A DNA stretch of 64,000 bases from an uncultured Prochlorococcus sp. (GTDB lineage: Bacteria; Cyanobacteriota; Cyanobacteriia; PCC-6307; Cyanobiaceae): NCBI GenBank assembly GCA_902550485.1, contig CACCZQ010000001.1:1-64000 (forward strand), given 5' to 3'. The position numbers and the translations under genes were made by a program. The notes beneath the pieces were generated by a model. The model had not been told where the DNA came from. It did not search any database and was given only the letters and a program-made list of their open reading frames with translations. Positions 21,276-32,038 of the stretch are shown here, piece by piece. Every line of letters starts with the position of its first letter. Position 1 is the stretch's first letter.

Positions 21276-22859
21276 CTAAATCTCTTTTTTTGAAACTTTA
21301 AATTTATTTACTTTCAAGCATTTTGTAAGTATAAAATAAATCCCAAAAAAAGTTGGAGTTCCAAATATCAATAATAAAAATTCCGCGAGATTTGAATTGA
21401 AGTTATTCGTAGTTCGGAGAATAGTAAAACAAATTGTGCTGTCTATAAATGCTGCTAATGACATGAGGCTAATTTTCCTCAATAATTTAAAGTTAGGCAA
21501 AATGATATTTTCATTACGCAGATTGAAAGAAAGAAAAATGCAAACTATAAAGTTGACTATTACTGAAGATAAAATTATTCCTATGACTCCAAAATCATAA
21601 GGAGAAAGATTCCCAAAATTCTCAATTGGGGCACCAATTAAAAACCAATCAAAAAAAATATTAAATATTATCCCTGCAAATGAAGACTTAAAAGGGAGGT
21701 TTGTTTTTTCTATTGAGTAGTAAGTTCTTACTAATAAATCTCTATAAACATAAAAGGGTATGCCAACTGCATAAGCAATTAATATACTCTTTACTTGTAA
21801 AGTTGCTGAATAATCAAAAGATCCTCTTTGAAAAACTAATTGTACGATTTGATTATTGAATGTTATGAAAAATCCGGTTAAAAAAATAGCTGTCAAGAAA
21901 GAGTACTCTATCCCAGATATCAATTTTTTTTGGAGACCTCTTTCGTTTTTTTCACTTCTCAATTTAGAGAATTTTGGAAGTAATGGCAGAATCAAGGAGT
22001 TAGATAATATGCCTAAGGGGGCTTGTATAAGAAAGTTTCCATAAGCTAGTCCAGATGCTGCGCCTTGAAAATTTGAAGCGAAAAACATATCGATAAAAAC
22101 ATTAATTTGACCTAAACCTGATGAAATAGATGCTGGAATAATTAGTTTGAAAATCCTCCTCTCTTCATCTTTAAATAAATTGAAGGTGGACTCTAATCTC
22201 AAGAGACCAATTCTATTTATTTCCCAAATTTGAACAACAAACTGAATTAAAGTTCCTGTCAAAGTTGCAAATGCCAGTAATCCCGTGTAGGTAAAGAAAT
22301 TAGAAGATGTATTTTCTTGTTTGACAATCCAACTAAATAAAATAAAAAAAATAATAGTTACGCTTGTTATTGCTGGACTTATACTTGATAAAAAGAATTT
22401 TCTTTGGGAATTTAAGGCACCAAAGCTTAAACCTATGAAGCCGGATAAAGGGATGCAAGGTGTAAGTATTTGTAATTGGTAAGTGGCAATAGATTTGGCT
22501 TCGTAACTTAAATTCGGGGCCAATAAATCAATTAATAAACTAGAATTCGAGTAAATCAATATGGCTAAAATTAATAGTAATATTGAAAGTTTTATGCTTA
22601 CTTGTGTTAAAACAACCCCTCCATTTTTTTTGTTAAGCGGAGTTAAAACTGCAACGACTGCGTTATGCAATGGACCATTAATACCCCCAATGATTATTAG
22701 CAAAAAACCAGGAATTATATATGCATAATTAAATGCGTCGTATGTTAAACCAACCCCAAAAGCAGCAGCTATAAATATTTGTCTTATACATCCAGCTAAT
22801 TTACTTAGACTAGTACCAAACGAAATTGAAAAAACATTATTTTTAAAATATGAATTCAT
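21276..22859 (-). CDS. murJ: Lipid II flippase MurJ (MviN)
   Basis: Many TM helices; [22 protein letters not shown]-terminus and [10 protein letters not shown] motif. Confidence 0.9.
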   Translation of the reverse strand: MNSYFKNNVFSISFGTSLSKLAGCIRQIFIAAAFGVGLTYDAFNYAYIIPGFLLIIIGGINGPLHNAVVAVLTPLNKKNGGVVLTQVSIKLSILLLILAILIYSNSSLLIDLLAPNLSYEAKSIATYQLQILTPCIPLSGFIGLSFGALNSQRKFFLSSISPAITSVTIIFFILFSWIVKQENTSSNFFTYTGLLAFATLTGTLIQFVVQIWEINRIGLLRLESTFNLFKDEERRIFKLIIPASISSGLGQINVFIDMFFASNFQGAASGLAYGNFLIQAPLGILSNSLILPLLPKFSKLRSEKNERGLQKKLISGIEYSFLTAIFLTGFFITFNNQIVQLVFQRGSFDYSATLQVKSILIAYAVGIPFYVYRDLLVRTYYSIEKTNLPFKSSFAGIIFNIFFDWFLIGAPIENFGNLSPYDFGVIGIILSSVIVNFIVCIFLSFNLRNENIILPNFKLLRKISLMSLAAFIDSTICFTILRTTNNFNSNLAEFLLLIFGTPTFFGIYFILTKCLKVNKFKVSKKEI

Positions 22860-22928
22860 TTACTGGTTTTTTTCAAACATTCTTCAATAAGATTCAATTA
22901 TATTTGTTTTTTAGCTAATTACAATTTC

Positions 22929-23669
22929 ATGAAAGAGAGGATAATTGAATTTGATCCATTAATCGAAGGGGTTTTAATTAAAAGATACAAAAGGTTTCTT
23001 GCAGACATCAAATTAGAAACTGGAGAGATAGTTACTGCCCATTGTGCTAATACAGGTCCTATGAAGGGACTTTTATCCGAAGGAGCAAAAGTAAGAATGA
23101 GTATATCCCCTTCCCCTTCAAGAAAATTGCCTTTCACTTGGGAACAAGTATGTGTTTTAGATACAAATAAAGAGGAAGTCTGGGTTGGAATAAATACATT
23201 ATTTGCAAATAAGTTGATCAAAAAGGTAATTGAGAAAAACTTGTTAAAAGAAATACTTGGAGAAATAGAGACAATTAAATCTGAAGTTCCTTACGGAAAA
23301 GACAAAAAAAGTAGAATTGACTTTTTTTTAACCCCAAAATCTTCAAATCCTGATAAACGTAACATTTACATAGAGGTAAAAAATACTACTTGGATTACAA
23401 AAAATATTGCTCTATTCCCAGATACAGTAACGAAAAGAGGACAAAAACATCTTATAGAATTAAAAGAATTAATTCCTGAAAGTAAAAGTGTTTTAGTTCC
23501 TTGTATTACCAGAAAAGACGCTGATTTTTTTGCTCCTGGAGATGAAGCAGATCCCTTATATGGCAGGCTTTTTAGAGAATCTTCGAGTGAAGGTATGATT
23601 ACTATCCCCTGTTCGTTTGTATTTCATAAAGATCACGTATCATGGAATGGAATTAAACCTTTGAAATAA
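22929..23669 (+). CDS. sfsA: Sugar fermentation stimulation protein SfsA
   Basis: [52 protein letters not shown]. Confidence 0.95.
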   Translation: MKERIIEFDPLIEGVLIKRYKRFLADIKLETGEIVTAHCANTGPMKGLLSEGAKVRMSISPSPSRKLPFTWEQVCVLDTNKEEVWVGINTLFANKLIKKVIEKNLLKEILGEIETIKSEVPYGKDKKSRIDFFLTPKSSNPDKRNIYIEVKNTTWITKNIALFPDTVTKRGQKHLIELKELIPESKSVLVPCITRKDADFFAPGDEADPLYGRLFRESSSEGMITIPCSFVFHKDHVSWNGIKPLK

Positions 23670-23752
23670 ATAAATAACTTGATTTTGTGAAATCCCAAAA
23701 AAAAAGTTTTTTAATTTAACAGACATAGTTTTGAAGCGCAACTATAAAATTG

Positions 23753-23766
23753 GTAACAACGACTAC
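23753..23766 (+). promoter_or_regulatory. Candidate NtcA site upstream of amt1 (GTA-N8-TAC)
   Basis: GTAACAACGACTAC, exact GTAN8TAC; 83 nt between site and ATG. Confidence 0.5.
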
Positions 23767-23849
23767 TAGACACTAATAAGTTTTTTGAGCAAAATTGAAT
23801 ATGAAAGGAAACAGAACAAACTGTTTTTTTGCAGATCTAATTTTTTTTT

Positions 23850-25310
23850 ATGACCACTGCTTTGCAAACGCCTCAAAGGCGCTCTAGGTCCAAACTACAA
23901 GATGCAAGTCTTGTAAATGGACCTATGCTCCTTTTGAGGAGTATTCGAGGATTTAGTTCAAACCGCTCTATGTTGTGGCTTGCAACTGTCCCTGTAGCTC
24001 TGTTTGGTTTAGGTATTTTTAATCTTTCTGCTCATGCAGGCGATCTACCTGAGTTGAATGCAGCTTTTCTTGCCAATAATTTATGGCTATTGGTCGCTAC
24101 TATTTTAGTGATCTTCATGAACGCCGGCTTCGCTATGGTAGAAGCAGGTATGTGTCGTTCTAAGAACGCCGTCAACATTCTTGCTAAAAACCTATTCGTA
24201 TTTGCTCTTGCTGTTACCTCATATTGGGTAATAGGATACTCGCTAATGTACGGAGACAGTATTGCTGGTGGATGGCTATATTTTATGGGCCTCTTTTTTG
24301 ATCCAACAGTTACAGCAGAAACAGTTGCTGATGCTGGATTAGTCCCAACAGTTGATTTCTTATTCCAGTCTGCTTTTGCAGGAACTGCCGCTACTATCGT
24401 TTCCGGTCTTGTAGCTGAAAGAGTTAAATTCGGAGAATTTGTTGTTTTTGCGATTGTATTAACAGCATTTATTTATCCGATTGCTGGTAGTTGGAAATGG
24501 AACGGTGGTTGGCTAGATGCATTAGGTTTTGTTGATTTTGCTGGTTCTTCAATTGTTCACTCAGTTGGAGCATGGGCAGGTCTTGTAGGAGCTATGCTTC
24601 TTGGGCCAAGAATTGGCAAATATGCTGATGGTAAACCACAAGCTATGCCAGGACACAATATGGCTATAGCTACTCTAGGTGCACTGGTTCTATGGATAGG
24701 TTGGTATGGATTTAACCCCGGTTCTCAACTTGCTATGGACCAATGGGTTCCATATGTTGCTGTAACAACTACTTTGGCAGCAGCAGCTGGTGCAATCGGA
24801 GCAACTGTTGTTTCCACATTAACTTCTGGTAAGCCTGATCTTACAATGATTATTAATGGAATCCTAGCTGGTTTGGTTAGTATTACTGCTGGTTGTGGTG
24901 ATATGACTCTTGCTGGAGCCTGGTTTGCAGGACTAGTAGGTGGAATTATCGTTGTATTTTCTGTTGCAGCTCTTGATGCCGCTGAGATTGATGATCCCGT
25001 TGGTGCATTCTCTGTTCACGGAGTTTGTGGTGTATGGGGTACTGTTGTGATCGGTCTTTGGGGAACAGCTGTACAAGGAGATGGTGCTGGTATGGGATTG
25101 TTCAATGGTGGAGGTATTAACCTTCTTTTAGTTCAAGCTCTTGGTGCCGCAGCTTATGCTATCTGGACACTAGTTACTTGCTGGATTGCTTGGTCTGTAA
25201 TCGGAGGATTATTCGGTGGAATACGAGTATCTGAAGAGGAAGAGACTCAAGGTTTAGATATAGGAGAGCATGGAATGGAAGCATATCCAGACTTTGCATC
25301 TGCTAAGTAA
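23850..25310 (+). CDS. amt1: Ammonium transporter Amt1
   Basis: NAGFAMVEAGMCRSKNAVNILAKN; DFAGSSIVHSVGAWAG; SVHGVCGVWGT. Confidence 0.97.
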   Translation: MTTALQTPQRRSRSKLQDASLVNGPMLLLRSIRGFSSNRSMLWLATVPVALFGLGIFNLSAHAGDLPELNAAFLANNLWLLVATILVIFMNAGFAMVEAGMCRSKNAVNILAKNLFVFALAVTSYWVIGYSLMYGDSIAGGWLYFMGLFFDPTVTAETVADAGLVPTVDFLFQSAFAGTAATIVSGLVAERVKFGEFVVFAIVLTAFIYPIAGSWKWNGGWLDALGFVDFAGSSIVHSVGAWAGLVGAMLLGPRIGKYADGKPQAMPGHNMAIATLGALVLWIGWYGFNPGSQLAMDQWVPYVAVTTTLAAAAGAIGATVVSTLTSGKPDLTMIINGILAGLVSITAGCGDMTLAGAWFAGLVGGIIVVFSVAALDAAEIDDPVGAFSVHGVCGVWGTVVIGLWGTAVQGDGAGMGLFNGGGINLLLVQALGAAAYAIWTLVTCWIAWSVIGGLFGGIRVSEEEETQGLDIGEHGMEAYPDFASAK

Positions 25311-25331
25311 TCTAACTTAAAATTGATTATA

Positions 25332-25364
25332 GAAACCTGACATTAGTCAGGTTTCTTTTTTTTT
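25332..25364 (+). terminator. Rho-independent terminator after amt1
   Basis: Perfect 10-bp stem gaaacctgac-atta-gtcaggtttc followed by a run of T. Confidence 0.93.
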
Positions 25365-25399
25365 ACGAAAAATTATTAAAAATGTAGTAATATCTAAAG

Positions 25400-26596
25400 A
25401 TGGATACTCAAGCTTTTAGAAGATCCCTTCATCATTCTGACAGATACAATAGAAGGGGGTTCGATTCTCCAACAAAAAGAGCTCAAGCATTAGAAGAAGC
25501 TTACCAAAGTGATTTGATAACTTCTATTAGGGATAATGGTTTTACTTATACTAAAGGTAGACTAAACATTAAGTTGGCTCAAGCCTTTGGCTTCTGTTGG
25601 GGAGTCGAGAGAGCTGTAGCAATGGCTTATGAAACTAGAAGACATTACCCTAATGAGAATATTTGGATAACAAACGAAATAATTCATAATCCCTCGGTCA
25701 ATGATCATTTAAGAAAAATGAATGTAAAATTCATTTCAGCTAAAAATGGAATTAAAGATTTTTCATCAGTTTCTAATGGGGATGTAGTTATACTTCCCGC
25801 TTTCGGAGCCACTGTTCAAGAAATGAAACTCCTTCATGAGAAAGGTTGTCATATCATTGATACAACTTGTCCATGGGTTTCTAAGGTTTGGCATACGGTC
25901 GAGAAACATAAAAAACATGTTTTTACATCTATTATTCATGGGAAATTTAAGCATGAAGAAACTCTCGCTACTAGTTCATTTGCAGATAAATATTTAGTTG
26001 TACTTGATTTAGAAGAAGCAAATTATGTATCTGAATACATTATGGGTAGAGGTAATAAAAATGAATTTATGAATAAATTTGCTAAAGCTTGTTCTAATGG
26101 ATTTGATCCGGATAAAGATTTAGATAGAGTCGGAGTTGCTAATCAAACAACTATGCTTAAAAGTGAAACCGAAGAAATTGGAAAAGTTTTTGAAAGAACG
26201 ATGTTAAAAAAATTTGGGCCAGAAAATTTAAATAGTCACTTTCTAGCTTTTAATACTATTTGTGATGCGACTGAAGAAAGACAGGATGCAATGTTCTCTT
26301 TGGTTGATGAAGACCTTGATATTCTTGTTGTTATAGGAGGCTTCAATTCTTCCAATACTACTCACTTACAAGAAATAGCTATTACTAAAAATATTTCTTC
26401 TTTTCACATAGATACGCCAGAAAGGATATCAGCTGAAGAAAACTCAATATTACATAAACCACTGGGATCAGATTTAGAACTTAAAAATAATTTTTTACCT
26501 AGTGGAAAAATTAATGTTGGAATTACTTCAGGTGCATCTACTCCTGATAAGGTTGTTGCAGATGTTATTGAAAAGTTAATTGATATTGCTTCCTGA
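25400..26596 (+). CDS. ispH: 4-hydroxy-3-methylbut-2-enyl diphosphate reductase
   Basis: [37 protein letters not shown]. Confidence 0.96.
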   Translation: MDTQAFRRSLHHSDRYNRRGFDSPTKRAQALEEAYQSDLITSIRDNGFTYTKGRLNIKLAQAFGFCWGVERAVAMAYETRRHYPNENIWITNEIIHNPSVNDHLRKMNVKFISAKNGIKDFSSVSNGDVVILPAFGATVQEMKLLHEKGCHIIDTTCPWVSKVWHTVEKHKKHVFTSIIHGKFKHEETLATSSFADKYLVVLDLEEANYVSEYIMGRGNKNEFMNKFAKACSNGFDPDKDLDRVGVANQTTMLKSETEEIGKVFERTMLKKFGPENLNSHFLAFNTICDATEERQDAMFSLVDEDLDILVVIGGFNSSNTTHLQEIAITKNISSFHIDTPERISAEENSILHKPLGSDLELKNNFLPSGKINVGITSGASTPDKVVADVIEKLIDIAS

Positions 26597-26699
26597 TTTA
26601 TAGTCACATTTATAACTTTGCTTAATTTTTTTAATTTATTAATCAGATAATTCCAAAAGAACTACTTTATTAACTAGAATAATGAAAAATTAATGTTGT

Positions 26700-27260
26700 A
26701 TGGAAGACAAAGCTCAAACTAATCAGGTTCAAACTGCAAGTATGAATAGAACTAAAGCTCCCCAGAAAGTTGAAGTTGTAGTTGCTAACTCATCTTCAGG
26801 TTCTGAAGTAAATATCCTTGGAGAACTTTCAATCTTTGTTTTAAGAATAGGTTTTTGCGCTTTGATGATTCATCATGGCTTAGAGAAACTTCAGGATCCT
26901 CAGGGTTTTGCTGAATTTGTAGTTGGTAAATACTTCCCATTTTTACCAGGTGATCCTGTTATTTGGACTTTTGGAGCTGCAATTACTCAATTAGTCTGCC
27001 CATTAGGATTGGCTACAGGGATTTTTGCAAGGCTTTCTTCTCTTGGTTTATTCTCCACAATGGCATTTGCTGTTTATTTTCATCTCCTAGATACTGGACT
27101 AGAAGGTTTTCCTTTGGCAGTGGTTGAAGGTCATAATTATGCTTTCGAATTGTCATTTATATATGGGGCTATTTCTCTCTACTTTCTTTGCGCAGGTCCA
27201 GGCAGGCTTTCTTTATTCAGAAAAACTAATAAGATTACATATTATCCAAAATCAACCTAA
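26700..27260 (+). CDS. DoxX family membrane protein
   Basis: LRIGFCALMIHHGLEKLQDPQGFAEFV and multiple TM helices. Confidence 0.85.
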   Translation: MEDKAQTNQVQTASMNRTKAPQKVEVVVANSSSGSEVNILGELSIFVLRIGFCALMIHHGLEKLQDPQGFAEFVVGKYFPFLPGDPVIWTFGAAITQLVCPLGLATGIFARLSSLGLFSTMAFAVYFHLLDTGLEGFPLAVVEGHNYAFELSFIYGAISLYFLCAGPGRLSLFRKTNKITYYPKST

Positions 27261-27261
27261 C

Positions 27262-28815
27262 TTAATGCAAAAAATGCCTTTTTTGGGTAAATACCATCGA
27301 GATTCCCTTCGAATTACACATTTCAATACTTTCTTGGTCTCTTAGACTTCCTCCAGGTTGGATAATAGCTTTTATACCGTATTCACTTGCCAGTTCTACA
27401 GTATCTGCAAATGGGAAAAACCCATCGCTGGCTAAGACAGCATCAGAACATAATTTCCCAGCTGCTTTTAATGCAATTTTTGCTGCTCCAACTCTATTCA
27501 TTTGTCCAGCTCCAATTCCAATAGTTTTTTGGTCTTTTGCAATAACAATTGCATTTGATTTCACATGTTTACAAATTTTCCATGCAAAATTTAGATCTAA
27601 GTTAATTTGATTACTCGGATTTTTATTAGTTACTGAAATCCAATTTTCAGTTTTATCTTCACTATCGTCAGTATCTTGAACTAGTAATCCTCCCATTATT
27701 GATTTAGTGGAATTTTGATTGTTTTTTGGAAGTTGATCTTTTGAAAACTTTAAAATTCTTAAATTCTTTTTAACTTTTAAAATTTCTAATGCTTCCTCAT
27801 CGAAAGATGGAGCGACGACGCACTCTAAGAAAATATCTTTGAGTTGAATTGCGGTCTCACTATCAACATTTGAATTAAAAGCAACTATTCCTCCAAATGC
27901 ACTAACAGAGTCGCATTCCAAAGCATTCAAAAATGCTTTAGAAGCTGAATTACTTATAGAGGCACCACAAGGATTATTGTGTTTTAAAATAACAGAGGCA
28001 AACATATCGGTTGTAAGTTCCTCTCTTTCTTTGTAGCCAAATTCTAAAACTGTTGAAAGTGCCGACTCTAGATCTAACAGATTGTTATAACTTAATTCTT
28101 TTCCTTGTAATTGTTCTGCTGAGTTCCATCCAATGTTGCTTAAACCATACCAGAAAGCTTTTTGATGTGGATTCTCTCCATATCTTAAGGTTTTGATTAG
28201 TGGATAAGATTCAATATATTTTGAAGATTGTAAATCTCTCTCTTTTCTTATCCAATTAGATATTGCAGCATCATAATCTGCTGTATGTTGAAAAGCCTCA
28301 AGGGCTAATTTTGCTTTATATGAGTCTTTCAATTCACCTTTTTTACTTTCTTCAAGAAAATTTTGATACTGACTAGGATCTACTAAAACAGAAACATCTT
28401 TATGATTTTTCGCTGCAGAACGAATCATAGATGGCCCTCCGATATCGATATTTTCAATAGCATCTTCCCATTTAGCTCCCTGATCTACCGTTTTTTTAAA
28501 AGGATATAAATTTACAACTACTAAGTCAATTAACTCAAGATTGTTAGCTTCTATATCTTTTTTATGTTCCTCATCAGTTCTTTTAGCTAATATTCCCCCG
28601 TGTATTTTTGGATGTAAAGTTTTAACTCTTCCTCCAAGAATTTCTGGAGAATTAGTAAAATCAGCAACCTTAATTACTGGAATTTTAGCCTCTATAAGAT
28701 GTTTGGCAGTTCCTCCACTTGATAGAATTTTATAATTAAAGTGCTCTACCAATTCCTTACAAAATGGGATTATATTTTTTTTATCAGAGACACTTACTAA
28801 AGCTAATGGAGACAT
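27262..28815 (-). CDS. purH: Bifunctional AICAR transformylase / IMP cyclohydrolase
   Basis: ILSSGGTAKHL; GGRVKTLHPKIHGGILA; LRYGENPHQKAFWY; IIQPGGSLRDQE. Confidence 0.98.
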   Translation of the reverse strand: MSPLALVSVSDKKNIIPFCKELVEHFNYKILSSGGTAKHLIEAKIPVIKVADFTNSPEILGGRVKTLHPKIHGGILAKRTDEEHKKDIEANNLELIDLVVVNLYPFKKTVDQGAKWEDAIENIDIGGPSMIRSAAKNHKDVSVLVDPSQYQNFLEESKKGELKDSYKAKLALEAFQHTADYDAAISNWIRKERDLQSSKYIESYPLIKTLRYGENPHQKAFWYGLSNIGWNSAEQLQGKELSYNNLLDLESALSTVLEFGYKEREELTTDMFASVILKHNNPCGASISNSASKAFLNALECDSVSAFGGIVAFNSNVDSETAIQLKDIFLECVVAPSFDEEALEILKVKKNLRILKFSKDQLPKNNQNSTKSIMGGLLVQDTDDSEDKTENWISVTNKNPSNQINLDLNFAWKICKHVKSNAIVIAKDQKTIGIGAGQMNRVGAAKIALKAAGKLCSDAVLASDGFFPFADTVELASEYGIKAIIQPGGSLRDQESIEMCNSKGISMVFTQKRHFLH

Positions 28816-28848
28816 TATGGGAAAGTTTACTTACTTAAGAATATAAAC

Positions 28849-29466
28849 ATGAAATATGCTATCAATCATGAATTTGTCTCGATTACCTCTCAAACTGCAA
28901 CTCATAGAATTATTTTGATGCATGGATGGGGAGCTGATTCAGATGACCTTTTAACATTTGGAAAGGAGATGACTGAAAAAATAAATCTTGATTTTGAGGT
29001 AATTTCTTTGAGGGCTCCTGGATTACACCCAAGCGGTCAGGGAAGACAGTGGTATGGATTATATCCACATGATTGGAATGGAGCTGAAGTTGAAGTAAAT
29101 AAACTTTTAGTTACATTAAAAAATTTTGATATTGATAAGATTCCACTAAGAAAAACAATTTTGTTGGGGTTCTCTCAGGGAGCGGCGATGGCAATTGATG
29201 CGGGATTTAAGTTAAATTTTGGATTAATTGTTGCTTGTAGTGGTTATCCTCATCCCAACTGGTCCCCAGGAGAAAAATTCTCGCCATTAATTATTAGTCA
29301 TGGTTTATTTGATGACGTTGTGCCTATAGATGCCTCTAGGACTATTTATGAAAAGGTAAAGAGTAAGTCTTCTAAATTTTGTGAATTATTAGAATTTGAT
29401 GGATTTCATCAAATTGATTCAAATTTAATTAATTTTATAAGTTCAAATATAAGTAATATTTTTTAA
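28849..29466 (+). CDS. Phospholipase/carboxylesterase family alpha/beta hydrolase
   Basis: LMHGWGADSDDL; GFSQGAAMAID; C-terminal His. Confidence 0.88.
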   Translation: MKYAINHEFVSITSQTATHRIILMHGWGADSDDLLTFGKEMTEKINLDFEVISLRAPGLHPSGQGRQWYGLYPHDWNGAEVEVNKLLVTLKNFDIDKIPLRKTILLGFSQGAAMAIDAGFKLNFGLIVACSGYPHPNWSPGEKFSPLIISHGLFDDVVPIDASRTIYEKVKSKSSKFCELLEFDGFHQIDSNLINFISSNISNIF

Positions 29467-29831
29467 ACAAAAGCGTATTCATATTCTTCAATCTCTTCCC
29501 AATCATCTGCAGTCAGTTCTAGACCCTCAAATATTTTTTCTTCACCAATTCCTTCGACTACAACTTTTAGTGATGGAAATAGAAAATGATTTTCTTCAGC
29601 ATATTGGGCGCTAAATAATCCTTTTTCACCCCAAAAAAATCTATCGGTGGTGTGTTCATTTCTTCTTACATTAAAAACTGAAGGCGCAGAGAGACCATTT
29701 TCAGCTATAAATCTTCTTGCTGCTGTAACTGGTTTATGTTTGCCAGTTTCGATATGATAAATAGGTACATGTGCCATTACTCTTTGGCCAGCCAATCTTC
29801 TTCTGCTGATTCTTTTTCTTTTTTTTGACAT
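29463..29831 (-). CDS. DUF3155-like protein
   Basis: KKRKRISRRRLAGQRVMAHVPIYHIETGKHKPVTAARRFI, cyanobacterial DUF3155 by recall. Confidence 0.8.
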   Translation of the reverse strand: MSKKRKRISRRRLAGQRVMAHVPIYHIETGKHKPVTAARRFIAENGLSAPSVFNVRRNEHTTDRFFWGEKGLFSAQYAEENHFLFPSLKVVVEGIGEEKIFEGLELTADDWEEIEEYEYAFV

Positions 29832-29858
29832 TGATTGGTACTCCTGAAATTATTAATG

Positions 29859-29997
29859 AGATTAGTCTTATTTATTTTTACTAATCTTATATATGTGATT
29901 TTGAATTCACTTCAAATTACATAGAGGACCCATCAACCCCTGATGTAGCTTAAAATATGATTAAATATTCATATTTAAGGCTGGCTAAAGTCAGACC
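29859..29997. other. Intergenic region with four consecutive inverted repeats
   Basis: agattagt-N13-actaatct (29859-29887); catca-acccc-tgatg (29931-29945); aaatatga-N8-tcatattt (29953-29976); ggctgg-ctaaag-tcag(a)cc (29979-29997). Confidence 0.5.
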
Positions 29998-30084
29998 TCT
30001 TTATATATCTTAATACTTTTTTCATATTTTACAAGCCCTTTTTCAAGTTTTTTTTAAAAAAAATTTCTCAAAATTTCATTAATC

Positions 30085-31221
30085 ATGAATCTTTCAAAAA
30101 AATTTGAAGAATTAATTTTAAAACAGCTAGAGAGTTTTGGTTGCTCAATGGGCGTGACTAATTTAGTTATGTATCTTGCTTCAGCTAAGCAAGGAACTAA
30201 AGCATCTTTTGAAATGATTGGTCAATGGCCGCAAATTGATCGGCTACTTACTTCAATAGAAGATGATCCTTCTCTAAAGGTTTCATCGCCTAATAGAAGA
30301 TGGTACCCGTTACAAGAAAACGATATTCTACTTGGTGTCCTTCGGGTAGAAACTGATTTGAAAGGGGGGAATTGGCCAGTATCTCTCGATTCCAGATTAA
30401 AAGCTCTATCAATATCTTTAGCTAAATGTGTCTCTATCGAATTAGAACGTCAAAATAAAAATGAAGAAGTCAATTATTTAAAAAATCAGGTCAATGTCAT
30501 AATTCATCAATTAAGGAATCCATTAGCTGCTATTAGAACATACGCAAAATTATTAATAAAAAGACTTGGTTCAGATGATGATTCTATAGAAATAGTCGAA
30601 CGCATGATAATAGAGCAAAAACAAATTAATCAATATATGGATTCTTTTGCTCAATTAAATTCACCTATTCAACTTCCTCTGGAAATTGGAGAGGAAAGAT
30701 TATTATTACCACCAAATTTAGATAATAAAAAGGTAATAACTGTTCAGAGTTTATTAAGGCCAATATTAGAAAGGGGTAAAGCTAATGCGGACTTAGAGAA
30801 TAGAGATTGGACTGAACCGTCTCTTTGGCCAGATTGGACTATTTCGCCATTACAAGCAAAATATGCTGTAATTGCTGAAATTGTGGCAAATCTATTAGAA
30901 AATGCGTTTAAATATGCCCAAAAAGATGCTGAAATTGGGCTCGCAATTACGAGTAATGGACTCTGTATATTTGATGGTGGTAAAAAAATAACCAAAAATG
31001 AAAACGAGAAAATTTTTGAAAAAGGTTTTAGAGGATCTGCTGCTAAAAAGAAGGACGGCACTGGTGTGGGACTTTTTTTGGCGAGGAAATTAGCAAAACA
31101 AATTGGAGGAGATTTGAGATTGCTGGAAAATAACTCGGTAGATAATACTGATAAATCAAAAAATCTTAAGAAGAAAAATATTTTTTATTTAGAACTACCT
31201 ATAAAAGAATTGCATGCATAA
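30085..31221 (+). CDS. Sensor histidine kinase with GAF-like N-terminus, possibly Hik2/CSK-related
   Basis: H-box IIHQLRNPLAAIRTYAKLLIKRL; N-box NLLENAFKYA; G-box GTGVGLFLARKLAKQIGG. Confidence 0.88.
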   Translation: MNLSKKFEELILKQLESFGCSMGVTNLVMYLASAKQGTKASFEMIGQWPQIDRLLTSIEDDPSLKVSSPNRRWYPLQENDILLGVLRVETDLKGGNWPVSLDSRLKALSISLAKCVSIELERQNKNEEVNYLKNQVNVIIHQLRNPLAAIRTYAKLLIKRLGSDDDSIEIVERMIIEQKQINQYMDSFAQLNSPIQLPLEIGEERLLLPPNLDNKKVITVQSLLRPILERGKANADLENRDWTEPSLWPDWTISPLQAKYAVIAEIVANLLENAFKYAQKDAEIGLAITSNGLCIFDGGKKITKNENEKIFEKGFRGSAAKKKDGTGVGLFLARKLAKQIGGDLRLLENNSVDNTDKSKNLKKKNIFYLELPIKELHA

Positions 31222-31939
31222 ATAACATTGCAGTTTCTACTAGAACAACACTTGCACCGCAGGCATCTCCGTTAAAGCCTCCAATTTTATTACCCAGTAT
31301 ATTTGGGATACAATAGCTTAGAAAAATACCAATCAAAATAAGAATTAAAAATTTAATTAAAATTGCTTTGGATGTAATTGAAACAAATTGGTATGTAATG
31401 AAAATTAAAAGAAAAATAATGGAGATCAAAGATTCTTTTTTAAATCCATTCCAAAACTTTTTGTGACTAACAGATTTTTTCTTATAACTCATATATTTAA
31501 ACTTTTCTATAAAAAATAAATTTGAAAATCTTCCCCAAAATAAGCATATAGGTAAAACAAAAATTACTAGGTTTTGAATTTTCAGTATGCAAGCAATTTG
31601 AATTAAAGTTATAAAAACTAAAGCTTGCACGCCAAAGGAACCAACTTTACTGTCTTTCATGGCTTTTAAACGTTTCTTTTTACCCGCAAAAATACCATCG
31701 AAAGTATCCATTAAACCATCAATATGTAGACCACCAGTAATTAAATATCCTGAAGCCAAACAAATTAATGCAGATGCATAAATTGACCAAGAGTTTGTTG
31801 TTAAAAAAAGAAAAATATAACTCTGTATTGTTCCAATCAAAAATCCTAAAGGCGGGGCAAATTGTGCAATATTTTTAAATTCGGGATTAATTAAAGGTAT
31901 CTTTGGAAATGTTGTATAGAAAATCCAAGATCCTGCCAA
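31199..31939 (-). CDS. cobS: Adenosylcobinamide-GDP ribazoletransferase (cobalamin synthase)
   Basis: GGLHIDGLMDTFDGIFAGKKKRLKAMKDSKVGSFG. Confidence 0.95.
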   Translation of the reverse strand: MAGSWIFYTTFPKIPLINPEFKNIAQFAPPLGFLIGTIQSYIFLFLTTNSWSIYASALICLASGYLITGGLHIDGLMDTFDGIFAGKKKRLKAMKDSKVGSFGVQALVFITLIQIACILKIQNLVIFVLPICLFWGRFSNLFFIEKFKYMSYKKKSVSHKKFWNGFKKESLISIIFLLIFITYQFVSITSKAILIKFLILILIGIFLSYCIPNILGNKIGGFNGDACGASVVLVETAMLFMHAILL

Positions 31940-32038
31940 ATTTTTTATTAAATATTTTTTGATGAGATAAAAAATAGATTCAATTTTAAATAATAGGGTA
32001 AATTAATGAAAAAGGATCAAAAAATTTTATAAATTATC

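Noticed and set aside
27124-27345. 73-aa ORF
   Set aside because: Overlaps the DoxX gene in another frame and the 3' end of purH; no coding support.
30744-31061. 105-aa minus-strand ORF
   Set aside because: Antisense to the histidine kinase ATPase domain; no independent support.
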